A stretch of DNA of 64,000 nt, from the NCBI GenBank assembly GCA_036898135.1, contig CM072526.1:55903108-55967107 (forward strand). The letters run 5' to 3'. This DNA comes from Oncomelania hupensis. Lineage: Eukaryota > Mollusca > Gastropoda > Littorinimorpha > Pomatiopsidae. A program made the translations under genes and the position numbers. Numbering within the stretch: position 1 is the first letter of the stretch; the number at the start of each line of letters is the position of its first letter. Below the pieces are notes generated by a model. It worked only from the letters and a program-made list of their open reading frames with translations. It was not told the origin of the DNA and did not search any database. Positions 11,388 through 22,512 of the stretch are shown piece after piece.

Positions 11388-11886
11388 CCGTGTCCCCTCC
11401 TAGCAGGACGTATTGCCACAGTGGCCTTACCCTGAATTGACTTCATTCACTAGCGATAAAGCATGTGCCGTGGCGTAGACAAAATGAACAATTCGTTAAA
11501 CTTGTGTAAGGTTTTCTGCAAATACACCCATAACTGTCTTGGTGCATACTTTTTATTTTTTATTCTCATTTGCGCGCGTGCGCGTCAATGTGTTTGTGTG
11601 TGTGTGTGAGAGTGTGTGTATGTGTATGCATGCTTGCATCCGTTCGTTGAGTGTTTGAGTGTGTGCTTATGCATCATACACATGCACAAAAAATACATAT
11701 ACAGTAATGCATACATGCATACACGCGCACGAACGTGCACACATGTACACACACACACGCGCACACACACTGTCACACGACAAAAAAATTTAGCACCTCG
11801 TATAAGATCAAGTTTTTTACTGGTAGTTGATCTTATCAGAGGACTGTTTAGGGTGCCCCTCGAATAAGATCAAACAAAAATTTGGT
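11388..11886 (+). repeat. Direct duplication inside the Tigger-like element, left copy
   Basis: From GTGATCTGCCGTGTCCCCTC to TTTGGTCCCG, this segment recurs at 13145-13612 with few differences and a 60-75 bp length difference near 11425-11475. It includes a TG/CA-rich, alternating purine-pyrimidine stretch (about 11573-11775). Confidence 0.8.
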
Positions 11887-12005
11887 CCCGTTTCGATTTG
11901 CAAAGTATTCAATAATAGAGTTTATTTACCTTTAATTTGAGTTTGCGTTGTGGTTAGAGGAAGCTTTGTATAACGTTGATAATTTTTGTTAGTCGATATT
12001 ATTAA

Positions 12006-12836
12006 CCCCCGATCCGCATAAAAGATCTGGTGAAACAACCCTAGTGGGAAAATTGAATGCCCTCCACCGGCCAGTAACTTTACAATAAAGACATCCCACG
12101 TGGGGGACGGCTGAGGGTTTACCTCAACTACGCGAACCCCCGGTTACAAAAACAAAATAGAATACAACCATCAGTATAAATCATCAACAAAAAACATAAA
12201 TATAAAATGCCTATAGTGCTAAATAATACAATCATAGGAAGCCCTAGTGACCACCCGGCAGAAAGCGTCCAACACTCCCAAGCTGATCCAACAGACCTCA
12301 TACACAAACAAGGAGTCTTGTCCAGGAAGAGTTTTCAAGAAAAAAGGTAGGTCATTGATCTAGCGAAGAAGAAGAAAGTATAGCAGAGTGATAGGACAGA
12401 TCAGGAATGGGAAAGAGCAAATGAGGAAGACAGCGACAGTGGGAATTTAAAGCACTAAATTTCCAGAAAGTGGGGGTACTATTTATACTGAAACCCCCGG
12501 CACTCCAACGGAGGGGGGGGGGGGGGGGGGGGGGAATTGTTGCCGCAGTGAATTAGTCATGCCTATAAAGGCAAGACAGGTTTTCAACTGGGGCTTTCAC
12601 TGTTCCCTTTATAGGTTAGAACAATCTACAGTGGCAAGATTGCTCATGACCCCAAGGGGTGAGTACCTGGAGAAAACCCCTGAGACGTTGCCTGAGTCGA
12701 AAGTAAATAATATTCGGAGAAACATAACGCCCAGATGCTGGATCGATCCCACACCTGTCAGGCGCCAGTGGTTTGTGGCCTGTGGACAAGGCAAGTTAGT
12801 CCCGCCTTATTCCACTTGGTGGCCTTTGGGTCTTTA
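12006..12836 (-). mobile_element. Family A retroelement, copy A7 with extended head
   Basis: Minus-strand copy lacking the terminal GTCCGCTGGACC end. Its upstream side extends past the usual head (12512) through a segment with CCTATAAAGGGAACAGTG in complement (12600-12625), also present in the palindrome copies, and then to about 12836. The head is interrupted by a 22-base G run. Confidence 0.65.
12513..12534 (+). repeat. Homopolymer of 22 G
   Basis: An uninterrupted G run sits at the family A head, where other copies have about six. It is a potential quadruplex former, and also a place where sequencing length is unreliable. Confidence 0.8.
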
Positions 12837-12850
12837 GTTAGGTGAAGCAA

Positions 12851-13041
12851 GTTTTCAAGAAAAAAAGTAGGTGCCTGGTCTAGCAAAGAAGAAGATAGTA
12901 TAAGTATAGTAGATTGATAGAACAGAGTAGGAATGAGAAAGAACAAAGGAGAAAGACAGCAACAGTGGGAATTTAAAGCACTAAATTTCCAGAAAGTGGG
13001 GATACTATTTATACTGAAAACCCCGGCACCCCCACTGGGTG
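12851..13041 (-). mobile_element. Family A head fragment A8
   Basis: Covers only the head to GTTTTCAAGAAAAAAAG in complement. The rest of the element is missing. Confidence 0.6.
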
Positions 13042-13144
13042 CTCTCACAAACAATCCACAAAATAATTATACTTGCTAGGAGAACTCCCAGTTCCTCACC
13101 CCTTATAAGACCTTTTTAGGATTTTGTATCAGACATTGCATAAG

Positions 13145-13612
13145 TGATCTGCCGTGTCCCCTCCTAACGGGACGTATTGCTGGCGTAGACAAAATGAACA
13201 ATTCGGTAAACTTGTGTAAGGTTTTCTGCAAATACACCCAGTAACTGTCTTGGTGCATACTTTTTATTTTTTTATTCTCATTTGTGTGCGTGCATGCATG
13301 CGCGTCAATGTGTTTGTGTGTGTGTGTGTGTGTGAGAGTGTGTGTATGTGTATGCATGCCTGCATCTGTTCGTTTGAGTGTTTGAGTGTGTGCTTATGCA
13401 TCATACACACGCACAAAAAATACATATACAGTAATGCATACATGCATACGCGCGCACCAACGTGCACACATATAAAAACATACACACACACTGTCACACG
13501 ACAAAAAAATTTAGCACCTCTTATAAGATCAAGTTTTTTACTGGTAGTTGATCTTATCAGAGGACTGTTTAGGGTGCCCCTCGGATAAGATCAAACAAAA
13601 ATTTGGTCCCGT
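13145..13612 (+). repeat. Direct duplication inside the Tigger-like element, right copy
   Basis: Partner of 11388-11886. This copy leads into the right terminal repeat, while the left copy leads into unrelated DNA. The right copy is therefore likely the original end and the left an internal duplicate. Confidence 0.75.
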
Positions 13613-13642
13613 GGGGGGTCACCTTGAGCGAGGAGTACTGTA

Positions 13643-14157
13643 AAATACATTTGCCCACCTAGATGCCAAATATGCTAAAACATTCTTGAAAATGTTATTA
13701 ACTTCTGATTTGAAAATTATATATAATGTAGCGGAAAGAGCCGCGACTGGTTGAGGCTTGGGAGAGAAATTGTCTACCTTGAATTTCTTTGTTAGACAAG
13801 CCTTGGGTGGCTCCTGCTTTGCAGAATCCTTTGGGGATGCCATTGGGTTATGCAGGACAAGGCGACACGACATTTGTTCTCCCCGGCTGACCATTCGCCT
13901 TCTGCTTTTGGTGGTGAGCGGGATGACATTGTCGGCAGGCTTTTTATGCAAGTCGGTGGCAGCGACTTTGCAGGAGAGTGCGTGGCACTAGTAGCCGGCC
14001 ACCCGGTACTACCAACCACGCTTCACCGCCTTGCAGGGCAAATATTTTTATGTCCCTCTTTTAAGGGATAAAATGAAAATAACAGCTCGGGTGGAGCAAT
14101 GTTCTCAAGGTCGTGGCCGAGAGACGGGAGTCAAACACTCCGCTCGGCTACAATAAA
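13643..14157. other. Sequence without recognised gene
   Basis: Overlapping frames of 73-110 codons occur on both strands between 13619 and 14071. They look like one GC-richer block read in several ways. I recognise no family. Confidence 0.4.
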
Positions 14158-14250
14158 AACATGTTAAGGTCCCCATATCCACGACCCCAAAACCATGCTG
14201 TTTATATAAGAGGTTTTTTGGGGACGTGGATACGGGGACTTTAATATGTT
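14158..14250. repeat. Long imperfect inverted repeat (hairpin)
   Basis: 14158-14194 is complementary to 14212-14250, with about four mismatches and a small gap, around a 17-nt loop. The core reads GTCCCCATATCCACG against CGTGGATACGGGGAC. It could be a small foldback element or a palindromic MITE end. Confidence 0.75.
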
Positions 14251-15395
14251 TATATGGCAATTTATGGAGCTACGCTATGGAAGTGGGAGTTTGATTTCAG
14301 TCAGTTTTCAGTTAGTAAAGTGTTTGAACCTGAAGTTCGTTCTTGAGTTTCTGTGTATGAGAGAGACTCTTAACATGGTGGCAAAAACCATATTGCACAA
14401 TATGAATAATGAAGTAAAACTTGCTATGAAAATGTTTTTTTAATACATTGATTACATTTCTTTAACCAGTAAAGTGTATAGGCATTTGGAATATTGAAAC
14501 CCGCCTGATAAAAAGAGCAAGATTTAACAATTTCCAATGAAGAAAAAAACGAGAAGAACATTACTTACACAACAATTTTACTAACCTCTTTGTCGCGTCA
14601 CCCGAGTGGGTTCCGCGACGTGCAGCTCAAACAGCGAGTGAGGGAATAGAAATTCAAACAAAAGAAACTAACACAAAATGCCAGATGAACAATCACACTC
14701 TTTTATTCAACAAACAAACACGCATACACAGGATAATGGGATACTAAACCACCCTCAACCCCTATCAAGACCCCCAACCCAGTACCTACTAAACAATTAC
14801 CTCCCTTGGCTTACCCGGAATCCCAGAACTGTACACAAACAAAATGCCCACAACAATATGCAACAACAGCAATAAACACTTACATTTCAGATAACTGCAA
14901 TTCTCAAACGAATAAACAATTCAGCACATCTAAGAAGTTCAATGGTATTGAGTAAGTCAGCTTTATAGTTTATTGTCACAACTTGTGACTTAACAGTCTC
15001 TTAACTGAGCTCAGAATAAACTATAGTAGTTGATCACTGAAGAATGGGTATATGTTTAGGTGCGTGAATACGAATGTGTATGTGTGTCGGTGTGGTGTAA
15101 ATGGTGTCCTGTAACCCCGATGGAAAGCTCCCGGTCGTCCGAAGTAACGGGGCAAGTCCCGGCGATGATGGGGGACCACAGCCAGCAGCGGCGCCAACGA
15201 CAACGAAAAGACGTGGCAGTGGTGGTGGCTTTCCGCCGTCCGCCATCTTGACCTGTTTATTCATGCATCTCAATAACACAATGCACTTATTTCTATAATT
15301 TATATCTCTTCCATAAACACAGTTGTTTATATAAATATACATAATTATTACAATTGCACTTCCAGTCACACAATCCCGATTCATCTCATCCTCAT

Positions 15396-15965
15396 TTCCC
15401 GTTGGGGTGCCGGGGTTTCAGTATAAATAGTATCACCACTTTCTGGAAATTTAGTGCTTTAAATTCCCACTGTCCTGTCTTTCTCCTTTGTTCTTTCTCA
15501 TTCTTGCTCGGTTCTATCAATCTGCTATACTATCTTCTTCTTCGCTAGACCAGTCACCTACCTTTTTTCTTGAAAACTCTTCCTGGACAAGACTCCTTAT
15601 TTGTGTGTGAGGTCTGTTGGATCAGCTTGGGATTATTGGACGCTTTCTGCCTGGTGGTCACTAGGGCTTCCTATGATGTTATTATTTAGCAATGTAGGCA
15701 TTTTATATGTATGTGTTTTGTTGATAATTTATAATGATGTTTGTGTTCTATTTTGTTTTTGTAAACGGGGGTTCGATAAATTAAGAGTACAGCCTCAGCG
15801 TCCCCTGCGTGGGATGTCTTTATTGTAAAATGACTGGCTGGTGGAAAGCATTCAGTTTTACCACTAGGGTTGTTTCAGCAGATCTTTTATGCTGATCGGG
15901 GGTTGTCCGGTCCTGCTTTGGCTCGGAAGAGTCCGCTGGACCTAAAACAATAATAATGTAATGTA
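15396..15965 (+). mobile_element. Family A retroelement, copy A9 (left arm)
   Basis: Flanked by a 13-bp direct repeat ATCTCATCCTCAT at 15383-15395 and 15966-15978, a clear target-site duplication. It ends GGACCTAAAACAATAATAATG with a TGTAATGTA-type tail. Confidence 0.85.
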
Positions 15966-16110
15966 ATCTCATCCTCATCTCCATCTTCATTACCTCTCTC
16001 CACGTTATAATACATTATCTCCCTTCATTAACAATAATGTCTATCACGCTATAATACAAACACTTCCCTCTCCCTCATATTCATCAACTTCATCACCCAT
16101 CTCCAACATA

Positions 16111-16813
16111 CCCCTTGGGGTCATGAGCAATCTTGTCACTGTAGATTGTTCTAACCTATAAAGGGAACAGTGAAAGCCCCAGTTGAAGACCTGTCTTGCC
16201 TTTGTAGGCATGACTAATTCACTGCGGCAACAGTTCCCCCCGTTGGAGTGCCGGGGGTTTCAGTATAAATAGTATCCCCACTTTCTGGAAATTTAGTGCT
16301 TTAAATTCCCACTGTCGCTGTCTTCATCATTTGCTCTTTCCCATTCCTGATCTGTCCTATCACTCTGCTATACTTTCTTCTTCTTCGCTAGATCAATGAC
16401 CTACCTTTTTTCTTGAAAACTCTTCCTGGACAAGACTCCTTGTTTGTGTATGAGGTCTGTTGGATCAGCTTGGGAGTGTTGGACGCTTTCTGCCGGGTGG
16501 TCACTAGGGCTTCCTATGATTGTATTATTTCGCACTATAGGCATTTTATATGTATGTTTTTTGTTGATGATTTATAATGATGGTTGTATTCTATTTTGTT
16601 TTTGTAACCGGGGGTTCGCGTAGTTGAGGTCAACCCTCAGCCGTCCCCCGCGTGGGATGTCTTTATTGTAAAGTGACTGGCCGGTGGAGGGCATTCAATT
16701 TTCCCACTAGGGTTGTTTCGGCAGATCTTTTATGCGGATCGGGGGTTGTCCGGTCCTGATTTGGCTCGGAAGAGTCCGCTGGACCTAAAGCAACAATAAA
16801 TCAATCAATCAAT
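16111..16813 (+). mobile_element. Family A retroelement, copy A10 (left arm), longest well-bounded copy
   Basis: Flanked by a 13-bp direct repeat CATCTCCAACATA at 16098-16110 and 16814-16826. The 703-bp body has an extended head (16111-16236), a TATAAATAG box near 16265 and a TCAA-repeat tail. It is 5'-extended relative to A9, so the two copies were truncated at different points. Confidence 0.85.
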
Positions 16814-17360
16814 CATCTCCAACATAGTACATTGTCTCCCTTCCTTCACATTCATCACCCCTCTCTCTCTATCTTTAACATGCATACTTCATTGTCACCC
16901 TTTGTAACCCACTTTGGCAACAACATCAATGTAACAAGAGGACCTGTTTACCCTGCACAATGTAAGCTTTTGCTGGTTTAGTCAGTGTAGATTTAGAAGG
17001 TTACTGTAGTCTCTAGCAGACGACAGAAGTGATCATGCATAACACAGTTGTAGCTTAATGTAAGCACAGTAAGTGACATCATCGCAGCCTACGATGGTGT
17101 GTCGAATTTTACATCCACTTAGATTGCTTCATCCAATCGGGACACAGCCAGGTTAGTTAGAACCAGTTCTGGTTGGTTCATAGAGAGGGATAGAACTTGA
17201 GTCGAGTTGGAAACGCTGAGTAGTACACAGTACACTCAAGCAGAAATCTCTCCTGAGAAGATTAGACAGCAGTACTTGTTGAATATTTGAATTCAGTCAA
17301 GGAGCCACGGCCTGACATTGTCGAACAGGTAAATGAACATACTTCTGTTTCATCGTGAAG

Positions 17361-17718
17361 TATTTATATTATTGTTAAATTATGTTTGTGGAATTTGCTA
17401 TGCATAGAATTGAATTGTTAGTCCGACTTTGCGTGACCACATGGAAGAATCCGACCACGAGGCAAGCATGACCGGCTGACGCCATGTTGTATTATGTACA
17501 GATCCACAGTTGTTTAACCTATATGTATGCTTGCAGACCAGTGGCTGTACCCGAGAATGTTTATAATATTATTATTTCTTTATGTGTATAGTTAGCCACG
17601 ATTTATATTTATATATGTATAAGAAATTAGAGTGGAGATTCCAGTGGACCACAGACTTAGCAGAATGTTCGTCGCTTATGTATAGAGATGTGGAGCTATC
17701 ACTGAGGGCTACTTTGGC
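17361..17718. other. Palindrome spacer
   Basis: 358 bp of non-palindromic, A/T-rich DNA between the arms. It has a 66-codon frame (17582-17782) running into the right arm, with no recognised family. Confidence 0.8.
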
Positions 17719-18265
17719 CTTCACGATGAAACAGAAGTATGTTCATTTACCTGTTCGACAATGTCAGGCCGTGGCTCCTTGACTGAATTCAAATATTCAA
17801 CAAGTACTGCTGTCTAATCTTCTCAGGAGAGATTTCTGCTTGAGTGTACTGTGTACTACTCAGCGTTTCCAACTCGACTCAAGTTCTATCCCTCTCCATG
17901 AACCAACCAGAACTGGTTCTAACTAACCTGGCTGTGTCCCGATTGGATGAAGCAATCTAAGTGGATGTAAAATTCGACACACCATCGTAGGCTGCGATGA
18001 TGTCACTTACTGTGCTTACATTAAGCTACAACTGTGTTATGCATGATCACTTCTGTCGTCTGCTAGAGACTACAGTAACCTTCTAAATCTACACTGACTA
18101 AACCAGCAAAAGCTTACATTGTGCAGGGTAAACAGGTCCTCTTGTTACATTGATGTTGTTGCCAAAGTGGGTTACAAAGGGTGACAATGAAGTATGCATG
18201 TTAAAGATAGAGAGAGTGGGGTGATGAATGTGAAGGAAGGGAGACAATGTACTATGTTGGAGATG

Positions 18266-18968
18266 ATTGATTGATTGATTTATTGTTGCTTTAGGTCCAG
18301 CGGACTCTTCCGAGCCAAATCAGGACCGGACAACCCCCGATCCGCATAAAAGATCTGCCGAAACAACCCTAGTGGGAAAATTGAATGCCCTCCACCGGCC
18401 AGTCACTTTACAATAAAGACATCCCACGCGGGGGACGGCTGAGGGTTGACCTCAACTACGCGAACCCCCGGTTACAAAAACAAAATAGAATACAACCATC
18501 ATTATAAATCATCAACAAAAAACATACATATAAAATGCCTATAGTGCGAAATAATACAATCATAGGAAGCCCTAGTGACCACCCGGCAGAAAGCGTCCAA
18601 CACTCCCAAGCTGATCCAACAGACCTCATACACAAACAAGGAGTCTTGTCCAGGAAGAGTTTTCAAGAAAAAAGGTAGGTCATTGATCTAGCGAAGAAGA
18701 AGAAAGTATAGCAGAGTGATAGGACAGATCAGGAATGGGAAAGAGCAAATGATGAAGACAGCGACAGTGGGAATTTAAAGCACTAAATTTCCAGAAAGTG
18801 GGGATACTATTTATACTGAAACCCCCGGCACTCCAACGGGGGGAACTGTTGCCGCAGTGAATTAGTCATGCCTACAAAGGCAAGACAGGTCTTCAACTGG
18901 GGCTTTCACTGTTCCCTTTATAGGTTAGAACAATCTACAGTGACAAGATTGCTCATGACCCCAAGGGG
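18266..18968 (-). mobile_element. Family A retroelement, copy A11 (right arm, mirror of A10)
   Basis: Palindrome counterpart of A10, including its target duplications (18253-18265 and 18969-18981). It is therefore not an independent insertion. Confidence 0.85.
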
Positions 18969-19107
18969 TATGTTGGAGATGGGTGATGAAGTTGATGAAT
19001 ATGAGGGAGAGGGAAGTGTTTGTATTATAGCGTGATAGACATTATTGTTAATGAAGGGAGATAATGTATTATAACGTGGAGAGAGGTAATGGAGATGAGG
19101 ATGAGAT

Positions 19108-19677
19108 TACATTACATTATTATTGTTTTAGGTCCAGCGGACTCTTCCGAGCCAAAGCAGGACCGGACAACCCCCGATCAGCATAAAAGATCTGCTGAAA
19201 CAACCCTAGTGGTAAAACTGAATGCTTTCCACCAGCCAGTCATTTTACAATAAAGACATCCCACGCAGGGGACGCTGAGGCTGTACTCTTAATTTATCGA
19301 ACCCCCGTTTACAAAAACAAAATAGAACACAAACATCATTATAAATTATCAACAAAACACATACATATAAAATGCCTACATTGCTAAATAATAACATCAT
19401 AGGAAGCCCTAGTGACCACCAGGCAGAAAGCGTCCAATAATCCCAAGCTGATCCAACAGACCTCACACACAAATAAGGAGTCTTGTCCCGGAAGAGTTTT
19501 CAAGAAAAAAGGTAGGTGACTGGTCTAGCGAAGAAGAAGATAGTATAGCAGATTGATAGAACCGAGCAAGAATGAGAAAGAACAAAGGAGAAAGACAGGA
19601 CAGTGGGAATTTAAAGCACTAAATTTCCAGAAAGTGGTGATACTATTTATACTGAAACCCCGGCCCCCCAACGGGAA
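19108..19677 (-). mobile_element. Family A retroelement, copy A12 (right arm, mirror of A9)
   Basis: Palindrome counterpart of A9, with duplications at 19095-19107 and 19678-19690. A9/A12 and A10/A11 differ at only a few bases. Confidence 0.85.
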
Positions 19678-19826
19678 ATGAGGATGAGATGAATCGGGAT
19701 TGTGTGACTGGAAGTGCAATTGTAATAATTATGTATATTTATATAAACAACTGTGTTTATGGAAGAGATATAAATTATAGAAATAAGTGCATTGTGTTAT
19801 TGAGATGCATGAATAAACAGGTCAAG

Positions 19827-20039
19827 ATGGCGGACGGCGGAAAGCCACCACCACTGCCACGTCTTTTCGTTGTCGTTGGCGCCGCTGCTGGCTGTGGTCC
19901 CCCATCATCGCCGGGACTTGCCCCGTTACTTCGGACGACCGGGAGCTTTCCATCGGGGTTACAGGACACCATTTACACCACACCGACACACATACACATT
20001 CGTATTCACGCACCTAAACATATACCCATTCTTCAGTGA
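19827..20039 (+). other. Short frame in AAGATGGCGG context, present in both arms
   Basis: An ATG inside GTCAAGATGGCGGACGG opens 70 codons beginning MADGGKPPPLPRL. The mirror copy lies on the minus strand at 15034-15246. AAGATGGCGG is a known YY1-type promoter/initiator motif and a strong start context. The encoded protein resembles nothing I know, so this may be a first exon, a piece of an LTR, or noise. Confidence 0.2.
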
Positions 20040-20565
20040 TCAACTACTATAGTTTATTCTGAGCTCAGTTAAGAGACTGTTAAGTCACAAGTTGTGACAA
20101 TAAACTATAAAGCTGACTTACTCAATACCATTGAACTTCTAAGATGTGCTGAATTGTTTATTCGTTTGAGAATTGCAGTTATCTGAAATGTAAGTGTTTA
20201 TTGCTGTTGTTGCATATTGTTGTGGGCATTTTGTTTGTGTACAGTTCTGGGATTCCGGGTAAGCCAAGGGAGGTAATTGTTTAGTAGGTACTGGGTTGGG
20301 GGTCTTGATAGGGGTTGAGGGTGGTTTAGTATCCCATTATCCTGTGTATGCGTGTTTGTTTGTTGAATAAAAGAGTGTGATTGTTCATCTGGCATTTTGT
20401 GTTAGTTTCTTTTGTTTGAATTTCTATTCCCTCACTCGCTGTTTGAGCTGCACGTCGCGGAACCCACTCGGGTGACGCGACAAAGAGGTTAGTAAAATTG
20501 TTGTGTAAGTAATGTTCTTCTCGTTTTTTTCTTCATTGGAAATTGTTAAATCTTGCTCTTTTTAT

Positions 20566-21125
20566 GTAGTAGTAGTAGTAGTAGTGTAGGGACTAGATCA
20601 TGGTGATCATTAAGCCTCACGGCTTATTTAAATGTCCCATCTTTAGCACATATATTTCAGGTCTGATATAAGCCGGCTCAAGACGCTCAACTATCAAAAT
20701 CATATTTTATAGATTTTAAAATCTCTTGTTCATCAATAAGATTTTTGAAACTGTTTAAAGTTTTTGCCTGTTTAATATTTTGTGGAAGTTTGTTCCATAG
20801 AGGTGCAACTCTATTACTAAAAGTATGTTTTCGAAGATTAGTACGGCTATGCTTAATAAATAATTTGTTAACAGAGTTTCTTGTTATATCAAATTTGTTT
20901 AGTTCAAAAAATTTGTTAGTATCTAATTCATCAATATTATTAAAAATTTTATAAGCTTGTATTAGGTCCCCTCTCACTCTTCTGGCTTTTAGGCTTGGCA
21001 GACATAATGATTCCAGTCTGTCTCTGTAAGAAATATCTTTCAGTCCTGGAACCATTTTAGTTGCTCGCCTTTGTACACGCTCAATAGCAGCGGACTGTCT
21101 CTTTAATAAAGGGTACAAAATAATA
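20566..21125 (-). mobile_element. CR1-like LINE, 5'-truncated insertion in right palindrome arm
   Basis: The minus-strand frame (20687-21118) encodes about 143 residues of a LINE reverse-transcriptase C-terminus. Features are ERVQRRATKMVPGL, SYRDRLESLCLPSL, RRVRGDLIQAYKI and APLWNKLPQNIK, which is CR1-style. It is open to its truncation point. The 3' end is a (CTA)n tail (complement of 20567-20585). TTTTAT at 20560-20565 and 21126-21131 is a 6-bp target duplication, confirmed by the empty site at 14508-14515 in the left arm. Confidence 0.85.
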
Positions 21126-21206
21126 TTTTATCAGGCGGGTTTCAATATTCCAAATGCCTATACACTTTACTGGTTAAAGGAATGTAATCAATGTATTAAA
21201 AAAACA

Positions 21207-21981
21207 CATGAAACATGGCTAGAATGGTCACATATCCATGTACTAACACTTCCTGACGTTGCGTAACATAAAACATGGCAAGCATGGTCACATATCCATG
21301 TACTAAAACTTTCTGGCGTTGCTTAACATGAAACTTGGCTAGCATAGTCACATATCCATGTACTAACACTTTCTGACATTGCTTAACATAAAACATTGCT
21401 AGCATGGTCACATATCCAAGTACTAACCTTTCCTGACGTTGCTTTAAATAAAACATGGCTAGCATGGTCACATATCCATGTACTAACACTTCCTGACGTT
21501 GCTTTACATGAAACATGCCTAGCATGGTCACATTTCCATGTACTAACACTTCCTGACGTTGCTTAACATAAAACATTGCTAGCATGGTCACATATCCATG
21601 TACTAACATTTCCTGACGTTGCTTAACATGAAACATGGCAAGCATGGTCACATATCCATGTACCAACACTTCCCGACGTTGCTTAAAATAAAACATTGCT
21701 AGCAAAGTCAAATATCCAAGTACTAACACTTCCTGACGTTGCTTAACATAAAACATGGCTAGCATGGTCACATATCCATGTACTAACACTTCCTGACGTT
21801 GCTTTACATGAAACATGGATAGCATGGTCACATATCCAAGTACTAACACTTACTGACGTTGCTTAACATTAATCATGGCTAGCATGGTCACATATCCATG
21901 TACTAACACTTCCTGACGTTGCTTTACATGAAACATTGCTAGCATGGTCACATATCAATGTACAAACACTTCCTGACGTTG
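21207..21981. repeat. 60-bp satellite array, first segment
   Basis: Thirteen units in perfect 60-bp register. The unit contains CATGGTCACATATCCATGTA and CTAACACTTCCTGACGTTGC. The minus strand is open (21196-21849) for a 20-residue repeat of MLAMF-VKQRQEVLVHGYVT type. This block closely resembles 28463-29050, 120 monomers downstream. Confidence 0.95.
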
Positions 21982-22512
21982 TGTAACGACCGCAGTTCGT
22001 ACACATGTGTGTATGAAGACGTGATGACGTCACTGCGTAATTTTTCGAATAGTTTGTGAACTGTTGTTAGATCAGAGACTATACATCAGCCTTAGTGACA
22101 GGACGTGGGTGCTCTAGAAAGACCTGATTCTTTACGAATTACTTTTGCTGTATAAAGAATACAGGTATTTATAGTTATTATGATTATTAGTGGTATTTAT
22201 AATGAACTGCTAAGCTATCTTTACGAAAAGGGAAAATATTGCTTTCTGTAAATTAGTACGTTTAGGGTACAGATTAGTACGTTTAGGGTACAGAAGAACC
22301 AATGTTTGAAAACAAAGTTCGATAACTCGTGTCAATATTTATTTGATCATGTGTATACATGTATGTGTGACTCAGTTTGTAATTATGATGCCATTTTTAT
22401 ATTCATTCATATGTGGATATGGGGCTGAAATAGGAACGTATTTCAGTGTATAATTTGTATATCTATTGATGAATGAATGGGTATAAATATGTTATAAAAT
22501 TTTGGTGTTACA
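21982..22512 (+). mobile_element. Candidate solo LTR
   Basis: Non-repeat DNA interrupts the array. It begins TGTAACGACC and a plausible end is GGTGTTACA, giving a 6-bp TGTAAC/GTTACA inverted end, as expected of an LTR. The start resembles that of the Ty3-type LTR at 60701 (TGTCACGACC). A full CRE palindrome TGACGTCA lies at 22025-22032 and a direct duplication of TTAGTACGTTTAGGGTACAG near 22253-22291. No target duplication is evident, so the 3' boundary is uncertain. Confidence 0.4.

Larger units (their letters stand above)
11020..13640. mobile_element. Non-autonomous pogo/Tigger-like DNA transposon, TA-flanked
   Basis: The left end CAGTACTCCTC (11020-11030) and right end GAGGAGTACTG (13630-13640) are perfect 11-bp inverted repeats, each flanked by TA (11018-11019 and 13641-13642). 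TA target duplication with ends starting CAGT and subterminal repeats of CCTCG-ATAA-TCAA type is typical of pogo/Tigger elements. The motif recurs at about 11112-11170, 11797-11812, 11857-11872 and 13579-13596. No transposase frame is present, so mobility would require an enzyme supplied elsewhere. It contains nested family A copies and an internal direct duplication. Boundaries are firm; the family name is an inference. Confidence 0.65.
14433..17360 (+). repeat. Large palindrome, left arm
   Basis: This 2,928-bp arm is the reverse complement of 17719-21206 apart from one LINE insertion, one 6-bp indel and a few substitutions. Coordinates map as left + right = 35079 near the centre, 35073 further out, and 35639 beyond the LINE. 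It contains family A copies A9 and A10. Confidence 0.95.
17719..21206 (-). repeat. Large palindrome, right arm
   Basis: Inverted partner of the left arm, 3,488 bp including a 566-bp LINE insertion with its target duplication. Its outer edge (21206) is exactly where the 60-bp array begins. Confidence 0.95.

Noticed and set aside
11585..11867. Cys/His-rich small proteins in the TG/CA-rich region
   Set aside because: Translations of alternating TG/CA repeats on both strands; low-complexity shadows, repeated at 13250-13588.
14600..20480. Palindrome arms as inverted LTRs (an arm segment ends GTGACGCGACA at 20479)
   Set aside because: I could not find the matching TG start with a target duplication, nor a primer-binding site, so an LTR call is unsupported.
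14433..21206. Palindrome as a simple assembly or read fold-back artefact
   Set aside because: Arms differ by substitutions, a 6-bp indel and a LINE with its own target duplication, which a fold-back read would not produce. Read-level confirmation is still needed.
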